In this document: positions 8,224-15,299 of the stretch, one piece after another
How positions within the stretch are numbered: the first letter of the stretch is position 1
Layout of the letters: the number at the start of each line of letters is the position of its first letter
NCBI RefSeq assembly: GCF_012928505.1
Contig: NZ_JABBJN010000055.1
Span: 1-38,958, forward strand
DNA length: 38,958 nt
DNA from: Achromobacter sp. Bel
GTDB taxonomy: Bacteria; Pseudomonadota; Gammaproteobacteria; Burkholderiales; Burkholderiaceae_B
Direction of reading: 5' to 3'
Translations under genes and position numbers: made by a program
The notes under the pieces: generated by a model
Databases searched by the model: none
What the model saw: the letters and a program-made list of their open reading frames with translations, nothing else
Told to the model about the DNA's origin: nothing

Positions 8224-8925
8224 ATGATCGATCTCTACTACTGGACCACCCCCAACGGCCACAAGATCACGCTGTTCCTTGAAGAAACCGGCCTGCCCTA
8301 CAAGATCCATCCGGTGAACATCAGCCGCGGCGATCAGTTCAAACCCGAATTCCTGGCCATCGCGCCGAACAACCGCATTCCCGCCATCGTCGACCAGGCG
8401 CCCACCGACGGCGGCGCGCCGATCTCGCTGTTCGAATCCGGCGCCATCCTGCAGTACCTGGCCGAGAAGACCGGCCGCTTCCTGCCCGCTGACGTGCGGG
8501 GCCGCGCCGAAGTCTCGCAATGGCTGTTCTGGCAGATGGGCGGCCTGGGGCCCATGGCCGGCCAGAACCACCACTTCTCGGGCTATGCGCAAGAACGCAT
8601 CGCCTACGCCATCGACCGCTACGTCAAAGAGACCAACCGCCTGTACGGCGTGTTGAACAAACGCCTTGCCGACCGCGAATTCGTGGCGGGCGACTACTCC
8701 ATCGCGGACATGGCCGCCTACCCCTGGATCGTGCCGCACGCCAAGCAAGGCCAGGACCTGAACGAGTTCCCGCACCTGCAGCGCTGGTTCAACGCGATCG
8801 CCGCGCGCCCGGCCACCCAACGCGCCTATGCGCTGGCTGACACCATCAATACCGCTCCGTCCATCAGCGACGAGGAATCCCGCCGCATCCTGTTCGGCCA
8901 AACCTCGCAGCAAGTCGCCCGCTGA
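8224..8925 (+). CDS. yfcG: Glutathione S-transferase, YfcG-like (Nu class)
   Basis: This 233-residue protein has a thioredoxin-fold N-terminal domain (about 1-85) and an all-helical C-terminal domain. The start MIDLYYWTTPNGHKITLFLE matches E. coli YfcG, whose T9 and N11 positions bind glutathione disulfide in place of a catalytic Tyr, Ser or Cys; both residues are conserved here. YfcG-type enzymes act as disulfide-bond reductases and weak peroxidases in the cytoplasm. The conserved ESGAILQYLAEK block and FVAGDYSIADMAAYPW are also present. ATG at 8224 is chosen by its match to the family start; longer open sequence upstream overlaps the DMT gene. The GNAT gene follows by 17 bases, so the two may be co-transcribed. 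Confidence 0.92.
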   Translation: MIDLYYWTTPNGHKITLFLEETGLPYKIHPVNISRGDQFKPEFLAIAPNNRIPAIVDQAPTDGGAPISLFESGAILQYLAEKTGRFLPADVRGRAEVSQWLFWQMGGLGPMAGQNHHFSGYAQERIAYAIDRYVKETNRLYGVLNKRLADREFVAGDYSIADMAAYPWIVPHAKQGQDLNEFPHLQRWFNAIAARPATQRAYALADTINTAPSISDEESRRILFGQTSQQVAR

Positions 8926-8942
8926 ATCCCCGGAGACTGCCC

Positions 8943-9407
8943 ATGACAGCACCGAAACTGGCGTTCCGCCGCGCCCGCGCCGAAGACCTGCCGCATATCA
9001 TTGCAATGCTGGCCGACGACGAACTGGGCGCCACGCGCGAAGACCCTTCCGTTCCGCCAAATCCGCGCTATGCCGCCGCGTTCACGGCGATCAACCAGGA
9101 TTCCAACCAATTCCTGGCGGTGGTCGAGCGCGATTCGCACCTGGTCGGCTGTTTGCAGTTATCGTTCATACCCGGCCTGTCACGTCAGGGCCAATGGCGC
9201 GGACAAATCGAGAGCGTGCGCATCGCCTCGTCGTCGCGCGGCCAAGGCCTGGGGCGCGCCATGTTCGAGTGGGCGATCGAACAGTGCCGCATCCAGGGAT
9301 GCGGCCTGGTCCAGCTGACCACCGACCGCGCGCGCCCGGATGCGCGGCGGTTCTATGAAAGCCTGGGTTTCACCGCCAGCCACGATGGCATGAAGCTCAG
9401 CCTGTAG
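8943..9407 (+). CDS. GNAT family N-acetyltransferase
   Basis: This 154-residue protein is a single GNAT domain that would transfer an acetyl group from acetyl-CoA to an amine. The acetyl-CoA pyrophosphate-binding motif A is visible as SVRIASSSRGQGLGRAMFEW near residues 95-114, and the C-terminal RRFYESLGFTASHDGMKL block (motif B) is standard. The substrate is unknown. It starts 17 bases after the glutathione transferase gene with GGAG as ribosome-binding site and is followed after 30 bases by the split lipoate ligase genes. Confidence 0.9.
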   Translation: MTAPKLAFRRARAEDLPHIIAMLADDELGATREDPSVPPNPRYAAAFTAINQDSNQFLAVVERDSHLVGCLQLSFIPGLSRQGQWRGQIESVRIASSSRGQGLGRAMFEWAIEQCRIQGCGLVQLTTDRARPDARRFYESLGFTASHDGMKLSL

Positions 9408-9437
9408 TGCTAGTAGATGATTTTGCAAGGAGCGTCC

Positions 9438-9713
9438 ATGCATGGCGAATACAAAGTCCCCGGCGGAAAACTGGTTGTCGCGGACCTGGAAGTGCGCGAC
9501 GGCCGCCTGGCCAATGTCCGCATCAGCGGCGATTTTTTTCTTGAACCCCCCGAGGCGCTTGAGGCCATCAACAACGGCCTGAACGGCATGCCGGCCGATT
9601 CCGGTGAACTGGAACTGGCGGTGGCCGTGCAATCCGCCCTGCCCGCCGATGCCGAGCTGTTCGGCTTTTCCGCCGAAGCCGTCGCCGTCGTCCTGCGGAG
9701 AGCGCTGGCATGA
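9438..9713 (+). CDS. Accessory (C-terminal-type) domain of split lipoate-protein ligase
   Basis: This 91-residue protein resembles the separate C-terminal domain of lipoate-protein ligase A (the Lip_prot_lig_C type), seen in GEYKVPGGKLVVADLEVRDG, ISGDFFLEPPEALEAINNGL and the ELELAVAVQ stretch. In E. coli LplA this domain is fused behind the catalytic domain and is needed to adenylate lipoate; in Thermoplasma it is a separate gene upstream of the catalytic one, the same order as here. The ATG at 9438 is chosen because AAGGAG (9427-9432) lies 5 bases before it. It overlaps the next gene by 4 bases (ATGA), implying translational coupling. Function is inferred from domain similarity and context. 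Confidence 0.82.
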   Translation: MHGEYKVPGGKLVVADLEVRDGRLANVRISGDFFLEPPEALEAINNGLNGMPADSGELELAVAVQSALPADAELFGFSAEAVAVVLRRALA

Positions 9714-10486
9714 CCCGCACCGACTGGAACGACTACGACTGGCAACTGATCCACGAAGGCCCCCAGGCGCCGTCGCTGCACATGGCGCTGGACGCCGTCA
9801 TCACCGATGAAGTCGGCGCTGGCCAGCGGCCGCCCACCTTGCGCATCTGGGAATGGTCCGCCCCCGCGGTCGTGATCGGCCGCTTCCAATCCCTGAAGAA
9901 TGAAGTCGATCCCGACGGCGCCAAGCGCCACGGCATCGAGGTCGTGCGCCGCGTAAGCGGTGGCGGCGCGATGTTCATCGAACCCGGCAACTCCATCACC
10001 TATTCGCTCAGCGCTCCGCAAGCGCTCGTGCATGGCATGAGTTTCCAGGAGTCGTACGCTTTCCTGGATGCCTGGGTACTGACCGCGCTGCAAGGCCTGG
10101 GCATCAAGGCCTGGTACCAGCCGCTGAACGACATCGCCTCCGACATCGGCAAGATCGGCGGCGCGGCACAAGCCCGCCGCGCCGGCGCCGTGCTGCACCA
10201 CGTGACCATGTCCTACGACATCGACGCCGATAAAATGGTGGAAGTCTTGCGGATCGGCCGTGAAAAACTGTCCGACAAGGGCACCACCAGCGCCAAGAAA
10301 CGCGTCGACCCGCTGCGCACGCAGACCGGCCTGGCGCGCGAGGTCATCATCGACCGCATGGTGGAAACTTTTGCGGGTTTGCACCGTCTGACCCCCGGGC
10401 AGATCGGCAGCGACACGCTGGCGCGTGCCCAGCAGCAGGCCGCCGAAAAGTTCTCCACCCCCGACTGGACCGGTGTGGTGCCCTGA
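9710..10486 (+). CDS. Lipoate-protein ligase catalytic subunit (BPL/LplA family)
   Basis: This 258-residue protein is the catalytic domain of a lipoate-protein ligase, which attaches free lipoate to E2 and GcvH proteins through lipoyl-AMP. The lipoyl-AMP loop RRVSGGGAMFIEPGN is at about residues 80-94, and the conserved lysine region DIGKIGGAAQ places the catalytic K at 148. GRFQSLKNEVD near 57-67 is the usual adenylate-side motif. The fused accessory domain of E. coli LplA is missing; the C-terminal tail (about 210-258) is a short helical extension, and the missing part is supplied by the preceding gene. The 4-base overlap supports a two-subunit enzyme. An octanoyltransferase role (LipM-like) is an alternative. 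Confidence 0.87.
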   Translation: MTRTDWNDYDWQLIHEGPQAPSLHMALDAVITDEVGAGQRPPTLRIWEWSAPAVVIGRFQSLKNEVDPDGAKRHGIEVVRRVSGGGAMFIEPGNSITYSLSAPQALVHGMSFQESYAFLDAWVLTALQGLGIKAWYQPLNDIASDIGKIGGAAQARRAGAVLHHVTMSYDIDADKMVEVLRIGREKLSDKGTTSAKKRVDPLRTQTGLAREVIIDRMVETFAGLHRLTPGQIGSDTLARAQQQAAEKFSTPDWTGVVP

Positions 10487-10528
10487 GGGCCTGTTGCCGT
10501 CAAGCCTTGATTTCTTGGAGGTAATTCA

Positions 10529-11338
10529 ATGCGTCGCACATTCACGCCGCAAGGCGCGATAAGCGGTCTGATCCTGGGCACGGCCCTGTTGGCGCTTGCT
10601 GGCTGCGGCAGCGCGCCGCCGGCGAACATCACCTTGGCCAGCCCCACGTCCTCCACCCCGGAAAAGGTGGGTGACCTGTCCACGGAACGCATCAAATGGG
10701 CATCGAACAAGCCCGGCTGCGAAGGCGATTGCCCGCATATCGAGATTGACAGCGTCGCGTTCCCGGGCATCCCGAAGCTGACGGCCCTGGTGGACCACGT
10801 GCTGGCCTACATGACCGGCACCGACGCCAACCGCCGCGGCCCCTACAACACGTTGTCGGAATACACGCAGTATTTCTGGTCCACCGCGCGGCCACGCGAC
10901 GCCACCTATTTCAAGGCCAGCGTCAAAGACACCGTTGGCGACATCGTGTCGATCGAACTGCACACCGAACAGTTCCTGACCGGTGCCGCGCACGGCATCC
11001 CGGCGACGCAATATCTGAACTGGGAGCGCAGCCGCAACCGCGTCATGAGCCTGGACGAAGCGCTGATCCCCGGCCGCCGCGCCGAATACGTCGCAGCGCT
11101 GCAGCGTGCCCACGCCAAGTGGCTGGCGGGCAATCCGGACGCCAAACGGGATCCCGCGGCCTACAACAAGATGTGGCCCTTCCAGGAAAGCGACAACTTC
11201 GCCCTGACGCGCGACGGCATCGTCGTGAAGTACGACGCCTACTCGATCGCCCCCTACTCGCACGGCGAGCCCGAGCTCAGCATCCCGAACGCGGACCTGC
11301 GCGGCATCTTCAAACCGGAGTTGCTGCCGACGTCGTAG
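10529..11338 (+). CDS. Lipoprotein with DUF3298 (RsiV-type) domain
   Basis: This 269-residue protein has a lipoprotein signal ending in LALAGC, with the lipidated cysteine at C26. The mature part carries a DUF3298-type domain: an N-terminal FKASVKDTVGDIVSIELHTE region and the C-terminal IVVKYDAYSIAPYSHGEPELSIP block that is the family's best-conserved stretch. Related domains occur in the Bacillus anti-sigma factor RsiV, which binds lysozyme, but no anti-sigma helix or sigma factor gene is present here, so that function should not be transferred. It is expected to be anchored in the outer membrane facing the periplasm. GGAGG stands 7 bases before the ATG. A strong terminator follows at 11404. 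Confidence 0.85.
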   Translation: MRRTFTPQGAISGLILGTALLALAGCGSAPPANITLASPTSSTPEKVGDLSTERIKWASNKPGCEGDCPHIEIDSVAFPGIPKLTALVDHVLAYMTGTDANRRGPYNTLSEYTQYFWSTARPRDATYFKASVKDTVGDIVSIELHTEQFLTGAAHGIPATQYLNWERSRNRVMSLDEALIPGRRAEYVAALQRAHAKWLAGNPDAKRDPAAYNKMWPFQESDNFALTRDGIVVKYDAYSIAPYSHGEPELSIPNADLRGIFKPELLPTS

Positions 11339-11403
11339 CCGGTACCGCTTGCGGCACTCGACACGCAGACCGTCGGGCGCAACGGTTTGCGCCCCCGATA
11401 CGC

Positions 11404-11441
11404 AAAGGCCGGCAACAGGCATCTGCCTGTTGCCGGCCTTT
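11404..11441. terminator. Strong intrinsic terminator, probably bidirectional
   Basis: A perfect 17-bp inverted repeat runs from 11404-11420 to 11425-11441 with the tetraloop ATCT; the stem starts AAAGGCCGGCAACAGGC and the right arm ends in a short T run. It lies between the DUF3298 gene on the plus strand and the porin gene on the minus strand and can end transcripts from both sides, though it is 195 bases beyond the porin stop. Confidence 0.85.
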
Positions 11442-11487
11442 TGCACGCGCCGCGGCGCGCAAGGTCTTTTCGAGACCGGGGTTCGGG

Positions 11488-11565
11488 TGAGCGGACTGAG
11501 GGTGGAGCTAGGGAGGTGGCCGCTTTTTTCGCGTCTGTGGCCGGGTAAGACGCCCAGTCCGCTCA
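11488..11565. other. Unexplained structured intergenic element (possible 3' UTR RNA or sRNA)
   Basis: An 11-bp perfect inverted repeat (TGAGCGGACTG 11488-11498 with CAGTCCGCTCA 11555-11565) encloses a second perfect hairpin, GCGTCT 11531-11536 with AGACGC 11548-11553. A further small hairpin, GGTCT-TTTCG-AGACC, lies outside at 11463-11477. The region between the arms also holds a T6 run (11524-11529) and, read on the minus strand, a CACCTCCCT stretch complementary to Shine-Dalgarno sequences. Nothing here codes for a convincing protein. It falls between the porin stop and the terminator at 11404, so it would be in the porin mRNA 3' end; it could equally be transcribed from the plus strand. 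Confidence 0.45.
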
Positions 11566-11584
11566 ATGCAACCGCGGCCTGAAG

Positions 11585-11625
11585 GAACCGGCGGCGCGCC
11601 GCTTGTGCGCACCCGCCGCCGGCTC
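11585..11625 (-). terminator. GC-rich hairpin just after the porin stop
   Basis: GAACCGGCGGCG (11585-11596) and CGCCGCCGGCTC (11614-11625) form a 12-bp stem with one G-T wobble and a 17-base loop, starting 11 bases after the porin stop codon. There is no T run after it on the minus strand, so it may protect the mRNA end or act with Rho rather than terminate alone. Confidence 0.4.
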
Positions 11626-11636
11626 ACGTCAGGCGC

Positions 11637-12752
11637 TTAGAAGCGGTGACGGATACCCACGATACCCACCGAGCTCTTCAGGCCGTCGACAAACGCGAAG
11701 TCGGTGGAGTACGAACCCAGCGCGTACAGATTGGTGCGCTTGGACAGGTTGTACGTGTAGCCGATGCTGTAGACGTTCATCGTCGACTCGTTACCGGCCG
11801 TCAGCGGGTTGCTGCCATTCGGGTCAGCACGCTGCCACGACGCCAGGATGCTGCTGGCGCCCAGCGGCACGGTCAGGCCGACCAGGTACGAATTGGCCTT
11901 GAAGCCCGACACGGCGACGTTCGTGCCAAAGCTGGTGGCCGTGGGCGTGCCGCTGCCGAACGAGTTGATGCTTTGGCCGGTGAACCAGCCGTCACGCGTC
12001 TGGCCGAAGCCCAACGCCAGCTTCAGCACTTCGAAGTCGTACGCGCCGGCGACGGTCCACGACTTGGGCGTGGCGTCGTTGTTCAACTGGCTGGCGGGGT
12101 TCAACTGGTCATACGTCAGCGCGACGTTCACCGGGCCGTTGACGTAGCGCAGGCCGGTCGTGATGGCGCGGGTGTTGTCGGCGGTCTTGAAGCCGGTTTG
12201 CGCGGCGGTGGTGTCGGCCGCGTTGAACGAGTAGCCGACGCCGAACTGGAAGCCGCTGAACGACGGGGTCGAGTACTGCACCATGTTGTCGTAGCGGACG
12301 GTGTTGGCGGCGCTGAAGGCCACGCCAACGTTAGCCTGGCCGTAGCTGCCGGCGAACGGGTCGATCGCGGCGAGGTACTTCGAGGCGATGTTGGTCTGGC
12401 GGCCGAATTCCAGCAAGCCCCAGGAATCGGCCTTCAGGCCGATCGTGGCTTGGCGACCGAACAGGCGGCTGCTCTGGCCCGATTGGCCGTTGGCCGAGTT
12501 GAAGCCGCTTTCCAGCGTGAACACGGCGCTCAGGCCGTCGCCCAGGTCTTCGGCGCCGCGCAGGCCCCAACGCGAACCGCTCGACACGCCATTGGTCATG
12601 CCGAACTTCGATTCTTTGTAGTCGTTATTGCCCTTGATTTGCTGGAAGCCGATACCAGTATCGATCAAGCCGTACAGCGTCACCGACGTTTCGGCTTGGG
12701 CCACGCCGGACAGGGCGGCGAACAGCGCGGTGACGAGCAGAGTCTTTTTCAT
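11637..12752 (-). CDS. General trimeric porin (beta-proteobacterial type)
   Basis: This 371-residue outer-membrane protein starts MKKTLLVTALFAALSGVAQA, a clear signal peptide cleaved after AQA, followed by ETSVTLYGLIDTG, the first beta strand of the beta-proteobacterial porin family. Internal blocks SRWGLRGAEDLGDGLSAVFTLESGF and LFGRQATIGL (shown as separate short matches) and the terminal aromatic strand GIVGIRHRF are standard, the last Phe being the outer-membrane assembly signal. It forms a 16-strand channel for small polar or anionic solutes. Open sequence extends 76 codons upstream but lacks a signal peptide, so ATG 12752 is the start; AAGGG lies upstream. Direct repeats at 12836-12871 may be regulator sites. 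High expression is expected. Confidence 0.94.
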   Translation of the reverse strand: MKKTLLVTALFAALSGVAQAETSVTLYGLIDTGIGFQQIKGNNDYKESKFGMTNGVSSGSRWGLRGAEDLGDGLSAVFTLESGFNSANGQSGQSSRLFGRQATIGLKADSWGLLEFGRQTNIASKYLAAIDPFAGSYGQANVGVAFSAANTVRYDNMVQYSTPSFSGFQFGVGYSFNAADTTAAQTGFKTADNTRAITTGLRYVNGPVNVALTYDQLNPASQLNNDATPKSWTVAGAYDFEVLKLALGFGQTRDGWFTGQSINSFGSGTPTATSFGTNVAVSGFKANSYLVGLTVPLGASSILASWQRADPNGSNPLTAGNESTMNVYSIGYTYNLSKRTNLYALGSYSTDFAFVDGLKSSVGIVGIRHRF

Positions 12753-12835
12753 TGCGTAATCCCTTTGATTGAACATACCTGCGCAGGTGGCTGGGTTTGC
12801 ATGGCAAACGGCGTGCGGCGCATGGCAGGAACGAA

Positions 12836-12871
12836 TTCTAGGGACGCAATGTGTCAGTTTTCTAGACGCAA
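12836..12871. promoter_or_regulatory. Direct repeats in the porin upstream region
   Basis: TTCTAGGGACGCAA (12836-12849) and TTCTAGACGCAA (12860-12871) are direct repeats whose ACGCAA ends are 22 bases apart, about two helical turns, 84-120 bases upstream of the porin ATG. This spacing is usual for tandem response-regulator sites such as those of OmpR-type proteins. The rest of the 285-base gap 12753-13037 shows a T7 run near 12894 (minus-strand A run) but no convincing terminator. Confidence 0.35.
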
Positions 12872-13037
12872 GGAAAACCCGTCCAAGATCTCGAAAAAAA
12901 TGCCTACTTGTGGCCTGAGCTCCACACCCGGAGCCAGTGTACGGCTCGGTCGCGCACCTGTCATGGGGGTGTGTTAACAAGCAACATTGCGCGTGTTTTC
13001 CGGCGCCGGACAGGATGCCTGCACCCGTGCGCGACGC

Positions 13038-13517
13038 TCAGCGGGCCCCTTGCAGCGGCAGCAGTCGCCGATAACCTTTGGGCAGCGGTTGCCGGGCGTG
13101 GTCGGCGACCGTGCTCGCCAGCCGCGCCGCCAGATCCTCCGGGAACGGCGTGGCCCGCCGTGTATTCAGGTCCACATGCAACGACAACTGCTCCATCGTG
13201 GCCGCCAGATAGCCGTCGCGCGTCTGGGTCAGCTCCATCAGGCACAGCAAACGCTTGTTGTCCGATTCCAGCAGGCGAACCTGCAGCATCAGCGGATCCC
13301 CCGCCAGCACTTCGCGCAGATAGGCCACGTGCACGTTCATCGTATAGATGCCGCAGCGCGTCGCTTCCGTATAGTCCAGCCCCACACCGACCTGGCTGAG
13401 CAGTTCGAATCCGACCCGGTCGAAAATGCCGACATAGTGGGCGGCGTTCAGATGGCCGTATGCGTCGATCCAGGCGGGGTCCACGGCCAGCGTCGTGGAC
13501 GGCAGGTGTTGCGTCAT
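13038..13517 (-). CDS. Acyl-CoA thioesterase-like protein (hotdog fold)
   Basis: This 159-residue protein is a single hotdog domain of the 4-hydroxybenzoyl-CoA thioesterase type. The N-terminal signature DAYGHLNAAHY near residues 18-28 supplies the catalytic Asp (D18), and the middle strand MNVHVAYLREVLAGDPL and VRLLESDNKRLLCLMEL are typical. It would hydrolyse an acyl-CoA or similar thioester in the cytoplasm; the substrate is unknown. It lies downstream of gdhA on the same strand with a 104-base gap that contains a hairpin, so joint transcription is uncertain. AGGAGA stands 7 bases before the ATG. Confidence 0.83.
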   Translation of the reverse strand: MTQHLPSTTLAVDPAWIDAYGHLNAAHYVGIFDRVGFELLSQVGVGLDYTEATRCGIYTMNVHVAYLREVLAGDPLMLQVRLLESDNKRLLCLMELTQTRDGYLAATMEQLSLHVDLNTRRATPFPEDLAARLASTVADHARQPLPKGYRRLLPLQGAR

Positions 13518-13536
13518 GCGTGTCTCCTGAAATGGG

Positions 13537-13558
13537 AATCGCCCCTTGCGGGGCGATT
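13537..13558. terminator. Hairpin between gdhA and the thioesterase gene
   Basis: AATCGCCCC (13537-13545) and GGGGCGATT (13550-13558) form a perfect 9-bp stem with loop TTGC. The T-rich flank (TTTCTGTTTTTG) is on the plus strand, yet both neighbouring genes are on the minus strand; on that strand the stem is followed by ATTCCCATTT and then the thioesterase ribosome-binding site. It may weaken read-through from gdhA or stop antisense transcription. Confidence 0.45.
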
Positions 13559-13621
13559 TCTGTTTTTGTCTTCCTCTGCCTCCTCGGCGAGTCGTTCAAT
13601 AACGCATCGCCGATTCAGTCG

Positions 13622-14911
13622 TCAAGGATACAGGCCGCGCACTTGGCGCGCTTGGAGGATCCGGGTGCAAGCCACGATGAACGCGGCGGTGCGCAGCGTG
13701 ACCTTGTGTTCCTTGGCCACCTGCGACACGGCGCCGTAGGCCTCGCGCATGATGCGTTCCAGGCGCTGGTTGATCTCTTCTTCGCTCCAGAAGAAGCTGG
13801 AGAAGTCCTGCACCCACTCAAAATAGGACACAGTCACGCCGCCCGCGTTGGCCAGCACGTCCGGCACCACGTAAACGCCATGTTCCGCCAGGATGTCGTC
13901 CGCTTCCGGCGTGGTCGGGCCGTTGGCGCCTTCCACCACGACCTTGGCGCGCACCTTGGCGGCGTTCTGGGCCGTGATCTGGCTTTCCAGGGCCGCCGGG
14001 ATCAGGAATTCAGTTTCCAGCGTCCAGAATTCGTCCTTGTCGAAGGCCTGGCCACCCGAAAAGCCGCCCACGCCGCCGTGTTGCGACACATGCGACAGCA
14101 GCTTGTGGACGTCCAGCCCTTCGGCGTTATGCACCGTGCCCGTATGGTCCTGCGCGGCGATGACCTTGGCGCCGGCTTCATGGAACAGCCGGGCGGCGGT
14201 GCCGCCCACGTTGCCGAAGCCCTGCACGACCACGCGGGACTTCGAGACGTCGATGTTCAGGTCGCGGGCGGCTTCGCACGCCACGACGAACACACCGCGG
14301 CCGGTCGCTTCGACGCGGCCCAGGCTGCCGCCCAGCGCGATCGGCTTGCCGGTCACCACGCCCGTGGCGGTGGCGCCTTCGTTCATGGAATACGTGTCCA
14401 TCATCCAGGCCATGGTCTGGGCGTTGGTGCCCACGTCAGGCGCCGGAATGTCCTTGGAGGGGCCCACGATCACGCCGATTTCGCTGGTGTAGCGGCGCGT
14501 CATGCGCTCGAGTTCGGATTGCGACAGGTTGCGCGGATCCACGCGAATGCCGCCCTTGGCGCCGCCATACGGCAGATTCACCGCGGCGTTCTTGACCGAC
14601 ATCCAGGCCGCCAACGCCATCACTTCGGACAGGGTCACGTCCTGGTGGAAACGCACGCCGCCTTTGCCGGGACCGCGCGACACGTTGTGCTGCACGCGAT
14701 AGCCCTCGAAGTGGGCGATCGTGCCATTGTCCAGTTCGATCGGCACATCGACGATCAGCGCGCGCTTCGGGCGCTTCAGCGTCTCGACCCACCGGCTCAG
14801 CGTGCCAAGGTACGGGGTGACCCGGTCGACTTGTTGCAGGTAATTACCCCAGGGGCCGAGGTCATCGGCATTCAGATAAGACGGCAAGGCATGGGTGGGC
14901 GTTTGAGACAT
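13622..14911 (-). CDS. gdhA: Glutamate dehydrogenase (Glu/Leu/Phe/Val dehydrogenase family)
   Basis: This 429-residue enzyme interconverts glutamate with 2-oxoglutarate and ammonia using NAD(P). The substrate-binding lysine lies in [10 protein letters not shown] (K83) and the catalytic lysine in [14 protein letters not shown] (K119). The Rossmann domain follows, with [21 protein letters not shown] as the dinucleotide-binding glycine motif (20 residues or fewer shown: GFGNVGG). Length and spacing fit the short hexameric enzymes often used in catabolism. Two ATG codons are possible; ATG 14911 (MSQTPTH) is chosen because AGGAG (14925-14921) is 9 bases away, against only 3 for ATG 14917. The upstream region has a striking AT-rich nested dyad that may control it. 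Confidence 0.93.
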   Translation of the reverse strand: MSQTPTHALPSYLNADDLGPWGNYLQQVDRVTPYLGTLSRWVETLKRPKRALIVDVPIELDNGTIAHFEGYRVQHNVSRGPGKGGVRFHQDVTLSEVMALAAWMSVKNAAVNLPYGGAKGGIRVDPRNLSQSELERMTRRYTSEIGVIVGPSKDIPAPDVGTNAQTMAWMMDTYSMNEGATATGVVTGKPIALGGSLGRVEATGRGVFVVACEAARDLNIDVSKSRVVVQGFGNVGGTAARLFHEAGAKVIAAQDHTGTVHNAEGLDVHKLLSHVSQHGGVGGFSGGQAFDKDEFWTLETEFLIPAALESQITAQNAAKVRAKVVVEGANGPTTPEADDILAEHGVYVVPDVLANAGGVTVSYFEWVQDFSSFFWSEEEINQRLERIMREAYGAVSQVAKEHKVTLRTAAFIVACTRILQARQVRGLYP

Positions 14912-14943
14912 GAGCATGATCTCCTGACAAAGTTGCGCCATTT

Positions 14944-15016
14944 TATCCGCGAAAAATATAGCGTCCCCATTTAAATTAAAAATATATTAAATAGGGACAT
15001 ATAGTTGTTGCGGATA
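14944..15016. promoter_or_regulatory. AT-rich nested dyad upstream of gdhA
   Basis: Two inverted repeats share almost the same centre. The inner pair is GTCCCCATTTAA (14963-14974) and TTAAATAGGGAC (14987-14998), 11 of 12 matching, with a 12-base A/T-only spacer. The outer pair is TATCCGC (14944-14950) and GCGGATA (15010-15016). ATATAG occurs on both sides between the pairs. It begins 33 bases upstream of the gdhA start and is far richer in A/T than anything nearby. It may be a dimer or tetramer operator or a promoter element. The rest of the 388-base gap (15017-15299) shows only a possible LysR-type box TATGATTGCATA at 15263-15274. Confidence 0.5.
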
Positions 15017-15299
15017 CCGTACGGGTCGCAAGCCCGGTCTTGAAGCTGCCCCTATCCTAAGCCCCCAACCGGGACGCGTCCAGCCCGCCTGGCTAGCCGT
15101 CGCCGCCGGCCGCGGCGCCCTGCCGGGTGATGAAAAAATGTCCGCTATCAAGCCTTTCCCGAGGCTGCACAGAGGCAGCAAGCGCGTTATGGGACGAAGA
15201 GGCTCACCCGGATTGCAAACTCGGCACCGCTCTCGGCTCGGTGAAAACCAGACAAAACAACCTATGATTGCATAAAGGTAAATCCACAAAGGGGCAGCC

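Noticed and set aside
10529..11338. Anti-sigma factor RsiV
   Set aside because: Only the DUF3298-type domain is shared; there is no N-terminal anti-sigma domain and no sigma factor gene nearby.
11478..11513. Possible G-quadruplex (four GGG runs at 11478, 11485, 11500 and 11511)
   Set aside because: Loops of up to 12 bases make it weak, and G runs are common at this GC content; the inverted repeats explain the region better.
12753..12980. A 76-codon N-terminal extension of the porin gene
   Set aside because: The extension has no signal peptide and covers the promoter region; the ATG at 12752 gives a perfect signal peptide.
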